From Dehalococcoidia bacterium (lineage in GTDB: Bacteria > Chloroflexota > Dehalococcoidia > SM23-28-2 > RBG-16-64-32), in contig JAUSFE010000138.1 of NCBI GenBank assembly GCA_030649945.1, forward strand, positions 1 through 64,000: a stretch of 64,000 bases of DNA. The letters are read 5' to 3'. A program made the translations under genes and the position numbers. The notes below the pieces were generated by a model. It saw nothing but the letters and a program-made list of their open reading frames with translations, was not told the origin of the DNA and did no database searches. The number at the start of each line of letters is the position of its first letter. Position 1 is the first letter of the stretch. This document shows positions 15,556 through 28,771 of the stretch, piece after piece.

Positions 15556-17544
15556 TCACTCCCCGCCCTCGCTCTTCAGGACCACCGCGGCCAGCGGCGG
15601 CAGCGTCAGCTTCACGGAGTGCGGACGGCCGTGGAAGGGGATGGGCGCCGCGCTGACGCCGCCCAGGTTGCCCTGGCCGCTGCCCCCATACTCCACGGCG
15701 TCCGTGTTCAGGACCTCCTTCCAGTGGCCGCTGCGGGGCACGCCGGCGCGGTAGTTGTAGCGGACCACCGGCGTGAAGTTACAGGCCACCAGCAGGATGT
15801 CGCCTCCGCCAGAGGCGGACTGCCGCAGGTACGTGAGGGCGCTCGACTTGCTGTCGTTGGCGTCGATCCACGCGAAGCCGCGCGGGTCGCAGTCCAGCTC
15901 GTACAGCGCCGGCTCAGAGCGGTACAGGCGGTTGAGGGCGGCCGAGAGGCGCTGGATGCCGGCGTGGAAGTCCGACTGCAGGGCGTCCCAGTCCAGGCTG
16001 CGCTCGTGGTCCCACTCCCGCCACTGGCCGAACTCATCGCCCATGAACAGTAGCTTCTTGCCGGGCTGCGTGAACATGTGCGCCAGCAACAGGCGCAGGT
16101 TGGCCGCCTTCTGCCAGTCGTCGCCCGGCATCCGGGAGATCAGCGATCCCTTACCGTGCACCACCTCGTCGTGCGAAAGCGCCAGCAGGAAGTTCTCCAT
16201 GAAGGCGTAGATCATGCGGAACGTTAGCTCGTGGTGGTGATAGCGGCGGAAGACGGCCTCCCGGCGCATGTACTGCAGCGTGTCGTGCATCCAGCCCATG
16301 TCCCACTTGAGGCCGAACCCCAGCCCCCCCGCGTAGACCGGCCGCGAGACCATGGGCCAGGCGGTGGACTCCTCCGCGATGGTCTGGACGTCGGGGTGGG
16401 CGGCGTAGGCTTCCTGGTTGAAGCGGCGCAGGAAGCCGATGGCGTCCAGGTTCTCGTTGCCGCCGTAACGGTTCGGCGTCCACTCGCCGGCCTTGCGGGA
16501 GTAGTCCAGGTAGAGCACGGAGGCGACGGCGTCCACGCGCAGGCCGTCCGCGTGGTACTTCTCCAGCCAGAAAAGGGCGCTGCTCAGCAGGAAGGAGCGC
16601 ACCTCGGGGCGGCCGTAGTTGAAGATGAAGCTCTTCCAGTCCGGGTGGAACCCCTGCTGCGGGTCCGCGTGCTCGTACAGGTGCGTGCCGTCGAAGTAGC
16701 CCAGGCCGTGCTCATCGTTCGGGAAGTGCGAGGGCACCCAGTCCAGGATGACGCCGATGCCCTGCCGGTGCAGGTAGTCCACCAGGTACATGAAGTCCTG
16801 CGGCGTCCCGTAGCGGCTGGTGGGCGCAAAGTAGCCCGTGGTCTGGTAGCCCCACGAGCCGTAGAACGGGTGCTCCATCACGGGCAGGAACTCCACGTGC
16901 GTGAACCCCAGCTCCCGCACGTACTCCGCCAGTAGCGGGGCCAGCTCCCGGTACGTGAGCCAGCGGTCGCCCTCCTCTCCGCCGGAGGCGCGCCGCCAGG
17001 AGCCCAGGTGCACCTCGTAGATGGAGATGGGGGCGCCCAGGGCGTTGCGGGCGTGGCGCTGCGCCATCCACTCCGCGTCACCCCATTCGTAGGCCAGGTC
17101 CCAGACTATGGAGGCGGTCTTGGGCGCCGTCTCGCAGAAGAGGGCGAAGGGGTCGGCCTTCTCCACCCGGTAGGCGTTGTAGCGCGACTCGATCCAGTAC
17201 TTGTAGCGCTGGCCCCGGCCCACGCCCGGCACAAACCCCTCCCAGATGCCGGATTCGCCCCGCGGCCGCAGGGGCGCTGCGGCCCTGTCCCAGCCGTTGA
17301 AATCACCGATGACGGTTACGCGTTCGGCATCCGGCGCCCACACCGCGAAATACGTGCCGTCCACGCCCGCCTCAGGCGGGGCTGCGTGCGCGCCCAGCTT
17401 CTCGTAAAGGCGCAGGTGGCTGCCCTCGTTAAACAGATAGAGGTCGTCCGCGCTGAGCAGCGAGAACTCGGGCGCGGCGCCGGCGCCTGTCCCCGCTGTC
17501 CCGCGCGGGCCCGCCTTCGCCCGCCTCCGGCGGGTCTCCTTCAC
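15556..17544 (-). CDS. glgB: 1,4-alpha-glucan branching enzyme GlgB
   Basis: 662 residues, GH13 branching enzyme that makes alpha-1,6 branch points. An N-terminal CBM48-type domain ([22 protein letters not shown]) precedes the barrel. Catalytic Asp in [23 protein letters not shown], Glu in [13 protein letters not shown], Asp in [32 protein letters not shown] is also typical. Slightly shorter N-terminus than E. coli GlgB. Starts 12 bases after the treS-mak stop, so it is in one operon with glgE. In the GlgE pathway GlgB branches the linear chains made by GlgE. Confidence 0.95.
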   Translation of the reverse strand: MKETRRRRAKAGPRGTAGTGAGAAPEFSLLSADDLYLFNEGSHLRLYEKLGAHAAPPEAGVDGTYFAVWAPDAERVTVIGDFNGWDRAAAPLRPRGESGIWEGFVPGVGRGQRYKYWIESRYNAYRVEKADPFALFCETAPKTASIVWDLAYEWGDAEWMAQRHARNALGAPISIYEVHLGSWRRASGGEEGDRWLTYRELAPLLAEYVRELGFTHVEFLPVMEHPFYGSWGYQTTGYFAPTSRYGTPQDFMYLVDYLHRQGIGVILDWVPSHFPNDEHGLGYFDGTHLYEHADPQQGFHPDWKSFIFNYGRPEVRSFLLSSALFWLEKYHADGLRVDAVASVLYLDYSRKAGEWTPNRYGGNENLDAIGFLRRFNQEAYAAHPDVQTIAEESTAWPMVSRPVYAGGLGFGLKWDMGWMHDTLQYMRREAVFRRYHHHELTFRMIYAFMENFLLALSHDEVVHGKGSLISRMPGDDWQKAANLRLLLAHMFTQPGKKLLFMGDEFGQWREWDHERSLDWDALQSDFHAGIQRLSAALNRLYRSEPALYELDCDPRGFAWIDANDSKSSALTYLRQSASGGGDILLVACNFTPVVRYNYRAGVPRSGHWKEVLNTDAVEYGGSGQGNLGGVSAAPIPFHGRPHSVKLTLPPLAAVVLKSEGGE

Positions 17545-17556
17545 GTCCTCACCGGC

Positions 17557-20970
<3,414 letters not shown>

Positions 20971-20974
20971 CCGC

Positions 20975-23161
20975 TTACTCGAACTCCCGGCCGCTGCCGC
21001 CGGCAGACGCCCGCCGCAGCCGGAAGACGTGCGCCGGCGCCACCTGCGGGTCCAGCTCCACGTAGTTGCGCGGACCCCGCCAGGTGTAGCGGGCGTCGCT
21101 CAGCAGGTCGTGCACCTGGTACGCCTCGTCCGGCGCTATCCCCCAGTCTTCCACCGGCGCTTCCACCCAGCCGGCCTGCCGCTGGCCGTAGTCCAGGTTG
21201 ACGACGGTGATGACGACGTTGCCGCCGCCTGCCGTCTCCTTGCTGTAGCAGATCAGCCGGTCGTTGTCCGCGCGGTGGAAGCGCAGCCCCCGGTCGCTCT
21301 GCAGCGCCGGGTTCTCCCTGCGGGCGCGGTTGACGCGCGCGATGAGCCCGCGCAGGCTGTCCGGGCGCCTCACGTCCCAGCGCTTGATCTCGTACTTCTC
21401 GGAGCGCAGGTACTCCTCGCTCCCCGCCTCGCGCGGCGCCTGCTCCATCAGCTCGAAAGCCGGCCCGTAAATCCCGTAGTTCGCCGAGAGCGTGGCCGCC
21501 AGCACCAGCCGCGCGCTGAACGCGGGACGCCCGCCCGTCCGTAGGTCTTCCGTGAGGATGTCCGGCGTGTTGGGCCAGACATGCGGGCGGAAGAAGTCCG
21601 ATACTTCCGTCCGGGCAAGCTCCGTGAAGTAGTCCGTCAGCTCCTGCTTCGCGTTCCGCCAGGCGAAGTACGTGTACGACTGTGTGAAGCCCAGCTTCGC
21701 CAGGTGGTACATGATCTTCGGCCGCGTGAAAGCCTCCGAAAGGAGGATGACGTCCGCCTGCTCCCGCTTGACCTCCGCGATCAGCCACTCCCAGAAGGGG
21801 AACGGCTTGGTGTGCGGGTTATCCACGCGGAAAATGCGGACGCCCTGCCCTATCCAGTACAGGAAGATGCTCTTCAACTCCTCCCAGAGGGCCTGCCGGT
21901 CCGGCGTCCCGAAGTCGAAGGGGTAGATGTCCTCATATTTCTTGGGTGGGTTCTCGGCATGCTGCACGCTCCCGTCCGGCCGCCGCTTGAACCATTGCGG
22001 GTGCTCCTTCACGTAGGGGTGGTCCGGCGAGCACTGGAAGGCGATGTCCAGTGCGATGTCTATCCCGAACTTCTTCGCCTTCCGCGCCAGGCGGCGGAAG
22101 TCCTGCGGTGTTCCCAGCTGCGGGTCGATGGATTTGTGCCCGCCCTCCTCCGAGCCGATGGCCCAGGGGCTGCCCGGGTCGCCGGCCCGGGCGCGCGTGG
22201 CGTTGTTCTTCCCCTTGCGCTGCGTCCTGCCGATGGGGTGGACGGGCGGGAAGTACAGGACGTCGAAGCCCATCTCCGCCACGTAAGGCAGGCGGCGCTC
22301 CACGTCCGCAAACGTGGCCTGGCCGCCGGGGCCGGGGGCCTGACCCACAGGGGAATCCAGCCACACCGATCGCGGGAACATCTCGTACCAGGTGCTGAAC
22401 CCCGCCCGCGCCGGGTCCACGGCGACCAGCAGATCGCGCCCGTACCTGGTGGCGTGCGCCCTGTCCCCGTAGGGCCGCATCAACGCCGCCAGGTCCCCGT
22501 CCAGCCCGAGCTCCGCCCGGCGGGCCTGCGTGCCCTTCCCTGCGAGGCGGGAGGCGTGAGCGCGCAGCAGGCCGGCGTCGTCCGGCGGCGCGCGGTGGGC
22601 GGCGTCCCCGATCAGCGCGGCGCCCGTGAGCAAGTCCCCCGCTACGTTCTGGCCGGCCTCCACGCGGCTGGCCAGGTCCCGACGCCAGGTCTGGAAGGCG
22701 TCCACCCACGCCTCGATCGTGAACGCGTACGCCGTCAGCTCCCCTGCCGGGAAATCGGCGCGCCAGCGGTCGTTCCCCAGCGGCCGCATCGGGGCCACCG
22801 TCCAGGCGCTGTCGGTGGCCTGGCGGTAGAGCAGGTCCGCGCAGAGGGCGTCATGGCCGTCGGCGTAGATGTCGGCCTCGACGGCCACGATGTCGCCCAG
22901 GACGGCCTTCGCCGGGAAGCGGCCCTCGTCCACCTGGGGCCGCACGCCCTCGATGACCACGCGGCGCAGGAGGCCATCCGTCCGCCTGAGGCGGACCGGG
23001 GCGTTGCCACGGGCGTCCTTCCCGGCAGCGGCACGGACGGGGCGCGCGCCGTCGGCGGCCGCGGCTGTTCGCCGCTCCGGCGCAGTGCGGGTCTGGCGCT
23101 CCCGGGCCGGCGCGCGTCTAGCGGTCAATCTGCGCTTTCTGCAGGCGGCCTGAATAGTCAA
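20975..23161 (-). CDS. glgE: Alpha-1,4-glucan:maltose-1-phosphate maltosyltransferase GlgE
   Basis: 728 residues, GH13_3. Extends alpha-1,4-glucan with maltose from maltose-1-phosphate. Marks: a beta-sandwich N-domain (VAVEADIYADGHDALCADLLYR), FPRSVWLDSP, PPVHPIGRTQRKGKNN, the nucleophile Asp in FRVDNPHTKPFPFW and the acid Glu in ILLSEAFTRPKIMY. The first ~60 residues are Arg/Ala-rich and not conserved-looking, and the ATG lies 44 bp inside the aldehyde dehydrogenase gene, so the true start may be a little downstream. Head of the glgE-treS/mak-glgB operon. Confidence 0.94.
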   Translation of the reverse strand: MTIQAACRKRRLTARRAPARERQTRTAPERRTAAAADGARPVRAAAGKDARGNAPVRLRRTDGLLRRVVIEGVRPQVDEGRFPAKAVLGDIVAVEADIYADGHDALCADLLYRQATDSAWTVAPMRPLGNDRWRADFPAGELTAYAFTIEAWVDAFQTWRRDLASRVEAGQNVAGDLLTGAALIGDAAHRAPPDDAGLLRAHASRLAGKGTQARRAELGLDGDLAALMRPYGDRAHATRYGRDLLVAVDPARAGFSTWYEMFPRSVWLDSPVGQAPGPGGQATFADVERRLPYVAEMGFDVLYFPPVHPIGRTQRKGKNNATRARAGDPGSPWAIGSEEGGHKSIDPQLGTPQDFRRLARKAKKFGIDIALDIAFQCSPDHPYVKEHPQWFKRRPDGSVQHAENPPKKYEDIYPFDFGTPDRQALWEELKSIFLYWIGQGVRIFRVDNPHTKPFPFWEWLIAEVKREQADVILLSEAFTRPKIMYHLAKLGFTQSYTYFAWRNAKQELTDYFTELARTEVSDFFRPHVWPNTPDILTEDLRTGGRPAFSARLVLAATLSANYGIYGPAFELMEQAPREAGSEEYLRSEKYEIKRWDVRRPDSLRGLIARVNRARRENPALQSDRGLRFHRADNDRLICYSKETAGGGNVVITVVNLDYGQRQAGWVEAPVEDWGIAPDEAYQVHDLLSDARYTWRGPRNYVELDPQVAPAHVFRLRRASAGGSGREFE

Positions 23162-24596
23162 CGTACACCGTCTTCCACTCGCTGTAGGAGTCCAGCGCCG
23201 CCTGCCCGGCCTCCCGGTGTCCGTTGCCGGTTCCCCTGGTGCCGCCGAACGGCAGGTGCACCTCGGCGCCTATCGTGCCGGCGTTGATGTAGACGATGCC
23301 CGTGGTGATGTGTTCCATCGCCCGCAGCGCCACGCTCATGTCGTTCGTGAAGACCGCCGAGACCAGCCCGTACGGCACGTCGTTGTTGATGGCTACGGCC
23401 CGCTCCAGGTCCGGGCAGGTGATGACGTCCGTGACCGGGCCGAATATCTCCTCCTGGGCGATGCGCATCTGCGGCTGCACGTCCACGAAGACCGTGGGCT
23501 GGAAGAAGTGCCCGCCGTCAAGCCCGTCGCCGGTCGCCCGCGAGCCGCCGCAGGCCACGCTCGCCCCTTCGTCCCGGCCGATCGCCACGTAACGCTCCAC
23601 CTTCTCCACGGCCGGGCGGTGGACCAGCGGGCCCACGTCCGTGGCCGGCTCCAGGCCGTTGCCCAGGCGCAGCGCCCGCGCCCGGGCGACAAGCCTGTCG
23701 GTGAAGGCGGGCGCCACGCGCTCCTGCACGATGATGCGGCTGGCGGCGGTGCAGCGCTGGCCGCTTGTGCCGAAGGCGCTCCAGACGGCGCCCTCGATGG
23801 CCAGGTCGATGTCGGCGTCGTCCATGACGATAATTGCGTTCTTGCCGCCCAGCTCCAGGTGCAGGCGCTTGCCGTAGCGGCCGCAGTGGGCGGCGATCTC
23901 GCGGCCCACCGCCAGCGAGCCGGTGAACGAGACCATGTTCACGCGGGGGTCCTCCACCAGCGCCGCGCCCGCCGCGTCGCCTCCCAGCACCAGGTTGACG
24001 ACGCCCGGCGGCAGGCCGGCCTCCTCCAGGATGCGCACGAGGTTGATGGCGCTGAGCGGCGAGTAGGGCGAGGGCTTGAAGACGGCGGTGTTGCCGGTGA
24101 CCAGGGCCGGCATCAGCTTCCAGCAGGGGATGGCCATGGGGAAGTTCCAGGGGGTGACCGCGGCGACGATGCCGTGGGGCTGGCGCAGCGTCAGCGCCAG
24201 CTTGTCGGGCAGCTCCGAGGGCGACGTCTGCCCGGACTGGCGGCGGCCTTCTCCCGCGACGTAGTACGTCATGTCGATCGCTTCCTGGACGTCGCCGCGG
24301 GCCTCGTTCAGGACTTTCCCCATCTCGGCCGTTACGTCCCGCGCCAGCTCTTCCTTGCGCGAGAGCATGATCTCGCCGGCGCGGAAGAGGACCTCGGCGC
24401 GACGCGGCGCGGGCGTGCGGCGCCACCTCTCGCCAGCGTCGTCGGCGGCCTCGACGGCGGCGGCGACGTCTGCGGGCCCCGAGTCCGGGAAAGAGCCGAT
24501 GCTCTCGCCGGTGGCGGGGTTCTCGCGCTCGTACCAGGCGTCGCTGCGGGGCGGCGTCCAGCGGCCGTTGATGTAGTTGTGATGGGGCTGGGGCAC
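23118..24596 (-). CDS. NAD(P)-dependent aldehyde dehydrogenase (succinate-semialdehyde type)
   Basis: 492 residues from a GTG at 24596, chosen because GGAGG lies eight bases upstream and the protein then begins [12 protein letters not shown] as in the family; an upstream GTG at 24644 lies inside a palindrome and is less likely. Marks: [26 protein letters not shown] (cofactor site), [14 protein letters not shown] with the general-base Glu, GQRCTAASR with the catalytic Cys, and [11 protein letters not shown]. Oxidises an aldehyde to an acid. Its 3' end overlaps the glgE start by 44 bp, so it is cotranscribed with the glucan genes, but a direct role there is not known. Confidence 0.92.
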   Translation of the reverse strand: MPQPHHNYINGRWTPPRSDAWYERENPATGESIGSFPDSGPADVAAAVEAADDAGERWRRTPAPRRAEVLFRAGEIMLSRKEELARDVTAEMGKVLNEARGDVQEAIDMTYYVAGEGRRQSGQTSPSELPDKLALTLRQPHGIVAAVTPWNFPMAIPCWKLMPALVTGNTAVFKPSPYSPLSAINLVRILEEAGLPPGVVNLVLGGDAAGAALVEDPRVNMVSFTGSLAVGREIAAHCGRYGKRLHLELGGKNAIIVMDDADIDLAIEGAVWSAFGTSGQRCTAASRIIVQERVAPAFTDRLVARARALRLGNGLEPATDVGPLVHRPAVEKVERYVAIGRDEGASVACGGSRATGDGLDGGHFFQPTVFVDVQPQMRIAQEEIFGPVTDVITCPDLERAVAINNDVPYGLVSAVFTNDMSVALRAMEHITTGIVYINAGTIGAEVHLPFGGTRGTGNGHREAGQAALDSYSEWKTVYVDYSGRLQKAQIDR

Positions 24597-25054
24597 TGGC
24601 GCGACCTCCGCTGACCGGCAAGGGGCTGTGTATCCATGATACACCGGGCGTGAGGGAGCGCCAGACGGGGTGAGGGGCGGGGGGACGGGGGGACCGCAGC
24701 GCCGCCACGGTGGGGGCGACCGCGAGGGTCGCCCCTACCCGGCCGGCCGCCGCGCTCAGACCCAGAGCTGGCCAGCGCCGCCGTTGGTGCCGCATGCGAT
24801 TGCACAGATGTACAATGGAACCGGTGTGAGAGAGGTGGCGGCGGATGTCGCGCGGGAACTCGGCGCGGCGACGGCTTCCAGACCTTGAGCACGCACCGGG
24901 TCACCCTGGGGGAGGCCTGCAAGCTCCCCGGCGTCAGTGAGTCCACCCTTGGGCGGGGGCGCGAGCGGGGGCGCAGCATCCTCCTGAGGCGGATCAGCCT
25001 GCGGCTGAAGCCGCGCCCCTACGGGGACTGGGGGCTGTCGGCCGGCGGGGCAGG
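24597..25054. other. Repeat-rich gap with small palindrome and possible HTH remnant
   Basis: Holds GTGTATC-CAT-GATACAC at 24628-24644, an operator-like inverted repeat upstream of the aldehyde dehydrogenase start. At 24708-24736 lies a GGGGGCGACC/GGTCGCCCC hairpin. At 24900-24960 a plus-strand frame reads VTLGEACKLPGVSESTL, which resembles the first helix-turn-helix of MerR-type proteins but breaks off. At 24950-25040 lies another G-rich dispersed repeat. No intact gene. Confidence 0.5.
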
Positions 25055-25123
25055 ACGGGGATCCAGAAGAACATCATCGCCATGCGCGGCCTCGGCCTGT
25101 CGCGGCGGTGGGGAAGCAGGTAA
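25055..25123 (+). pseudogene. C-terminal remnant of an acyl-CoA dehydrogenase
   Basis: Frame from 25061 reads IQKNIIAMRGLGLSRR and stops at TAA (25121-25123). It matches the last residues of the intact dehydrogenase just downstream (IQRNIIAMRGLALPRA) both in protein and in DNA. The rest of the remnant gene is missing; G-rich repeat DNA lies where it should be. It is in a different frame from the downstream gene. Confidence 0.75.
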
Positions 25124-25127
25124 ACAG

Positions 25128-26312
25128 ATGGACTTCCGCTTCTCTCCAGAAGAAGAGGCCTTCCGCCAGGAGCTACGGGTCTGGCTGAAGGACAACGTTC
25201 CGGCCGACTGGGAAGGGACCTTCCTGGAGGAGGATGACGAAACCTGGCGATTTGGCCGGACGTTCGTCAAGAAGCTGGCCCAGAAGGGCTGGGCGGCGCC
25301 GTCCTGGCCCAGGGAGTACGGCGGAATGGACGCTTCCCCCGCCCTGCAACTCCTTTACAACGAGGAGATCGGCTATCACCGGGCGCCCATCGGGTCGATT
25401 GTGCAGGCTGTCGGCTATATCGGGCCCAGCATCCTGTCGTTCGGCACGGAAGAGCAGAAGCAACAGCATCTGCCGCCTATCGCGGCCGGGGAGATCGTGT
25501 GGTGCCAGGGCTTCTCTGAGCCGGGGTCGGGGTCCGACCTGGCTTCGCTCCAGACGCGGGCCGTGCGGGACGGCGACGACTACGTCATCAACGGGGACAA
25601 GATCTGGACCAGCAACGCCCACCGCTCCGACTGGTGCATCCTGTTGGCCCGCACCGACCCGGAGGCACGCAAGCACAGGGGCATTAGCTTTTTCCTGGTG
25701 GACATGAAGACGCCGGGGATCAACGTCCAACCCATCGTCAACATGGCCGGCGTCCACAGCTTCAATCAGGTCTTCTTCGAGGACGTGCGCGTCCCCAGCA
25801 GCGCCCTCCTGGGTCAGGAGAACCAGGGCTGGTACATTGCCGCCATGACCCTGGACTTCGAGCGCTCCAGCCTGGTAGCGGCGGGCGTGTCCATGGCCAA
25901 GCGCGGCCTGGACGATCTCGTCGGCTACTGCAGAGAGACACGGGTCGATGGCGAGAGCCTGCTGGACAATCCACTGGTACGCCACAAGCTGGCGGAGATA
26001 GCAATCGAGACAGAGGTGGGCAAGTACATGGTCTATCGGGTGGTGTCTCAGCAGGCGCGAAAGGAGCCGGGCAGCACCGAGGCAGCGGTGTGCAAGCTGT
26101 ACAACACTGAGATCGCCGTGCGGGTGGCCAACGCCGGCATCCAGATTCTGGGCCTGCACGGACAGCTCCATGGGGACTCCAAGGGGGCGCGCCTCAGGGG
26201 GAGCTTCGCGAAGTCGTACCTGTACGCCATCGCCATGGTGGTTGGCGGCGGCAGCAGCGAGATCCAGCGCAACATCATCGCCATGCGCGGCCTGGCCCTG
26301 CCGCGGGCGTAA
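25128..26312 (+). CDS. Acyl-CoA dehydrogenase
   Basis: 394 residues. FAD enzyme that makes trans-2-enoyl-CoA and passes electrons to ETF. Begins DFRFSPEEEAFRQELR; WCQGFSEPGSGSDLASLQTRA is the substrate/FAD loop, DKIWTSNAHRSDWCILLARTD the beta domain, DFERSSLVAAGVSMAKRGLDDL the start of the C-terminal helical domain, and EIQRNIIAMRGLALPRA the end. The usual catalytic Glu region reads QILGLHGQLHGDSKGA; the base is not obvious by eye, which is common in long-chain and CaiA-like members. Starts five bases after the remnant above. Confidence 0.92.
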   Translation: MDFRFSPEEEAFRQELRVWLKDNVPADWEGTFLEEDDETWRFGRTFVKKLAQKGWAAPSWPREYGGMDASPALQLLYNEEIGYHRAPIGSIVQAVGYIGPSILSFGTEEQKQQHLPPIAAGEIVWCQGFSEPGSGSDLASLQTRAVRDGDDYVINGDKIWTSNAHRSDWCILLARTDPEARKHRGISFFLVDMKTPGINVQPIVNMAGVHSFNQVFFEDVRVPSSALLGQENQGWYIAAMTLDFERSSLVAAGVSMAKRGLDDLVGYCRETRVDGESLLDNPLVRHKLAEIAIETEVGKYMVYRVVSQQARKEPGSTEAAVCKLYNTEIAVRVANAGIQILGLHGQLHGDSKGARLRGSFAKSYLYAIAMVVGGGSSEIQRNIIAMRGLALPRA

Positions 26313-26395
26313 GGAGCAGGGTCAGGGGCCACAGCTCGCGCCAGTGCGATTCTAGGTGATTGCGGCCGGTGTGCCAAGACGAACGTGGCGCGGGA

Positions 26396-26443
26396 CAGGA
26401 GGGCGCAGCAAGCCGCGGGGCAGGAGGGCGCAGCAAGCCGCGC
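26396..26443. repeat. Direct duplication of 23 bp
   Basis: Two copies of CAGGAGGGCGCAGCAAGCCG (plus three bases), period 25, between the acyl-CoA dehydrogenase and the methyltransferase. Confidence 0.7.
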
Positions 26444-26453
26444 CCCTACAGCG

Positions 26454-27299
26454 CTACGCTGCCGGCCGCCGCGCCCAGAGATCCAGGCGCACGTAGTCGG
26501 CGGTGAAGGGAGGGCTGTGCTTGCGCTCGAGCGGACGCTCGCCCGTCTGGGCGGACTCCTCGATCACGGCGCGCAGGAAGGGGTCGCGCAGCGCCTCGGG
26601 CAGGGCGGCGACGTGCCGCTGCAGGATGATCGTGCGCAGGTAGAGCGCCGCGTCCTCCCGCGACTCGCCCAGACGGGCGGGCGTCTGCCCGAAGCGCACC
26701 GGCGCCGCGAACAGCGTCGCCCGCACCTCCGTCCAGCCGGCGCGCGCCATCGCCTCCTGCGCCTGCTCCGGCGCGCGGTACTTGCGGAACTCCGCGCTGC
26801 CCTCCAGGTAGCGGGAGAAGGGCTCGCGCGCGCAGACCGCATCGGTGGCCGCCATCAGCCGGGCGATGTTGCCGGCGCCGCCGCACTGCGCGCGGAAGCG
26901 GCCGCCGGGCTTCGCCGCGCGGAACAGGCAGGCGAACAGGGCGTCGTCGTCCGGGATCCAGTGCAGGACGGCGTTGGAGAAGACGCAGTCCACAGGCTCC
27001 GGCAGCGCGAAGTCCGTCAGGTCCGCCAGCAGTGGCACGACGCGCGTCTCGCCCCGCTCACGGACGGCCGCGCTGAGCTTCTCGATCATCTCGGGCGAGC
27101 TATCGACGGCGTAGATGCGCCCGCGCGGCAGGCGCTCGAGCAGGTCGAAGGTGACGGAGCCGGATCCGCAGCCGGCGTCCAGCACGGTCTCGTCGCCGCG
27201 CAGCTCCAGGTCCGCGATGACGGCCTGCGCCCAGCGCCGCATGGGCGTCCCGATGCGCTCGTAGACCTCGGCGTTCCAGCGGGTGGAGTCGTTAGCCAC
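26454..27299 (-). CDS. SAM-dependent methyltransferase (trans-aconitate methyltransferase-like)
   Basis: 281 residues, class I Rossmann methyltransferase. Motif I VLDAGCGSGSVTF is followed by IYAVDSSPEMIEKL (acidic ribose-binding Asp), LADLTDFALPEPVDCVFSNAVLHWIPD (motifs II-III) and the KPGGRFRAQCGG strand. The VFSNAVLHWIPD pattern and length resemble trans-aconitate 2-methyltransferase (Tam), but specificity is not assured. The GTG start, giving VAND..., lies within the dispersed repeat CCATCTGTGGCTAAC, also found at the recJ start, so the natural N-terminus may have been altered. Confidence 0.85.
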   Translation of the reverse strand: MANDSTRWNAEVYERIGTPMRRWAQAVIADLELRGDETVLDAGCGSGSVTFDLLERLPRGRIYAVDSSPEMIEKLSAAVRERGETRVVPLLADLTDFALPEPVDCVFSNAVLHWIPDDDALFACLFRAAKPGGRFRAQCGGAGNIARLMAATDAVCAREPFSRYLEGSAEFRKYRAPEQAQEAMARAGWTEVRATLFAAPVRFGQTPARLGESREDAALYLRTIILQRHVAALPEALRDPFLRAVIEESAQTGERPLERKHSPPFTADYVRLDLWARRPAA

Positions 27300-27463
27300 A
27301 GATGGACACAGATAGCACGGAAGCGAATCGATACGTCATCTCAGGCAGTTGGTTGTAAAACTCGACTACCATACGGCGGCGGTGCTATCAAACACAGGCG
27401 ATGCAGACTGCACCAGAAAAGTTGCCTTTCTGTGCCCCATCTGTGTCCATCTGTGGCTACCGT
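27285..27463. repeat. Two opposed copies of the CCATCTGTGG repeat
   Basis: TTAGCCACAGATGGACACAG at 27292-27311 and its reverse complement TGTGTCCATCTGTGGCTA at 27439-27456 flank ~125 bp of lower-GC sequence. They touch the start of the methyltransferase on one side and the stop of the hydratase on the other. A third copy is at the recJ start. Confidence 0.7.
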
Positions 27464-28267
27464 CTACCGCCCCTGGAACTGCGGCTGGCGCTTCTCCATG
27501 AACGCCCGCACGCCCTCCGCGAAGTCCTGTGTGCGGAACAGCGGCAGCAGCTGCAGGAAGACGTGGTGCACGCTCGCCTCGAAGGTCTCGTCCATCCCCA
27601 GGCGCATCATGCGCTTCGTGGCCTGCACGGCCAGCGGCGCGTTGGCCGCGATCTCCGCCGCCATCTCGCGGGCCGCCGGCATCAGTTGCTCCGGCGGCAC
27701 TACCGCGTTCACCAGCCCCAGCGCCAGCGCCTCCTCCGCGCCCAGGGTGACGCCCCGGAAGGCGATCTCCGCCGCCTTCGCCCAGCCGACGAGCCGCGGC
27801 AGCAGCCAGGCGCCGCCGCTCTCCGGCAGGATGCCGCGCTTCGTGAACACGGCCGCCAGCTTCGCCTCGCTGGAGGCGATGCGGATGTCCGCGCCGAGAG
27901 CGATGTCCATCCCGTAGCCGGCGGCCGGGCCGTTGAGCGCGCAGATCACCGGCTTGTCCGTGTTGTGCAGCACCACCGGCGGGCTGGCGCTCAGGTCGAA
28001 CTTCTGAGTGAAGAGATCGCCGGCCCCGTTGGCGCCGATGCCCTTGCCGGCCGTCAGGTCCTTCAGGTCCAGCCCGGCGCAGAAGCCGCGGCCGGCCCCC
28101 GTCAGGATGATCACGCGCACCTCGCGGTCCAGGTCAGCGTCACGGAACGCGCGGCTGAACGACTCCAGCATGGGGCCGCTGATGGCGTTCAGGCGGTCGG
28201 GGCGGTTGAGCGTGATGGTGGCGATACCGCCGTCCACTGCGTACAGCAGGTCTGCGTATTCGGCCAT
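27464..28267 (-). CDS. Enoyl-CoA hydratase/isomerase family protein
   Basis: 267 residues, complete crotonase: IATITLNRPDRLNAIS, VIILTGAGRGFCAGLDLKDL (oxyanion hole 1), ALNGPAAGYGMDIALGADIRIAS (oxyanion hole 2), FTKRGILPESGGAWLLPRLVG, ending FMEKRQPQFQGR. The Glu of LPESGG sits at the position of a catalytic Glu of hydratases; the first catalytic Glu is not clear. A GGAGG five bases before ATG sets the start. The gene is bracketed by repeats: a heptamer array upstream and the CCATCTGTGG repeat after the stop. Confidence 0.9.
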   Translation of the reverse strand: MAEYADLLYAVDGGIATITLNRPDRLNAISGPMLESFSRAFRDADLDREVRVIILTGAGRGFCAGLDLKDLTAGKGIGANGAGDLFTQKFDLSASPPVVLHNTDKPVICALNGPAAGYGMDIALGADIRIASSEAKLAAVFTKRGILPESGGAWLLPRLVGWAKAAEIAFRGVTLGAEEALALGLVNAVVPPEQLMPAAREMAAEIAANAPLAVQATKRMMRLGMDETFEASVHHVFLQLLPLFRTQDFAEGVRAFMEKRQPQFQGR

Positions 28268-28771
28268 GGGGGCACCTCCGGGTAGTGGGTAGTGGGTAGT
28301 GGATAGTGGATAGAATGCAGGATGGCGTTAGTTTACCAGAGGGCCGTTCACGATGCGGATGTTCGTGCGACGGGTGGCGCTGAGGGCGCGGCACCCCCCG
28401 CCCTACCCCCGTCCCCGAGCGGCGCCCCTACCGGTGTCGCGCGGCGGTGCGGGCGCCGGAGGTGGGCGAACGCCATTCGCCCCTACGGCGGCCCGTGTTC
28501 AGCCCGGTGCGGATGTTCGTGCGACGGGTGGCGTTGAGGGCGCGGCACCCCTGCCTACCGGCAGGCAGGCCCCGCCCTACCCCCGTCCCCGAGCGGCGCC
28601 CCTACGGCGTGGTTCCGCTCCTTCGGCATAGTCTACTCACCACTACCCACTACCCACTATCCACTAATCACTACACCCGGCCCGCCGCGAACGTGCCTTG
28701 CGGCTCTCTAGTAGCATCTGGCACTAAGTTAGGATAAGAATGGCAGGGGAAATCCAAACTGGAGGTCGCGC
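28268..28771. repeat. Composite repeat flanked by inverted heptamer arrays
   Basis: Left arm 28281-28313 is (GGGTAGT)n-like; right arm 28637-28674 is its inverted form (CACTACC)n. Between lie two direct copies of TGCGGATGTTCGTGCGACGG (28354 and 28508, period 154) followed by CCCCGTCCCCGAGCGGCGCC. About 390 bp overall, no gene. Resembles a non-autonomous element. Confidence 0.75.

Noticed and set aside
15087-15656. 189-codon plus-strand and 147-codon minus-strand frames over the VNTR
   Set aside because: Their sequence is only the 18-bp unit translated (Gly/Arg/Ala/Thr or Pro/Val repeats).
24903-24960. MerR-like VTLGEACKLPGVSESTL in the gap before the acyl-CoA dehydrogenase
   Set aside because: Only one helix-turn-helix segment; it then runs into G-rich repeat and has no start site. 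At most a remnant, so it is noted within the gap entry and not called a gene.
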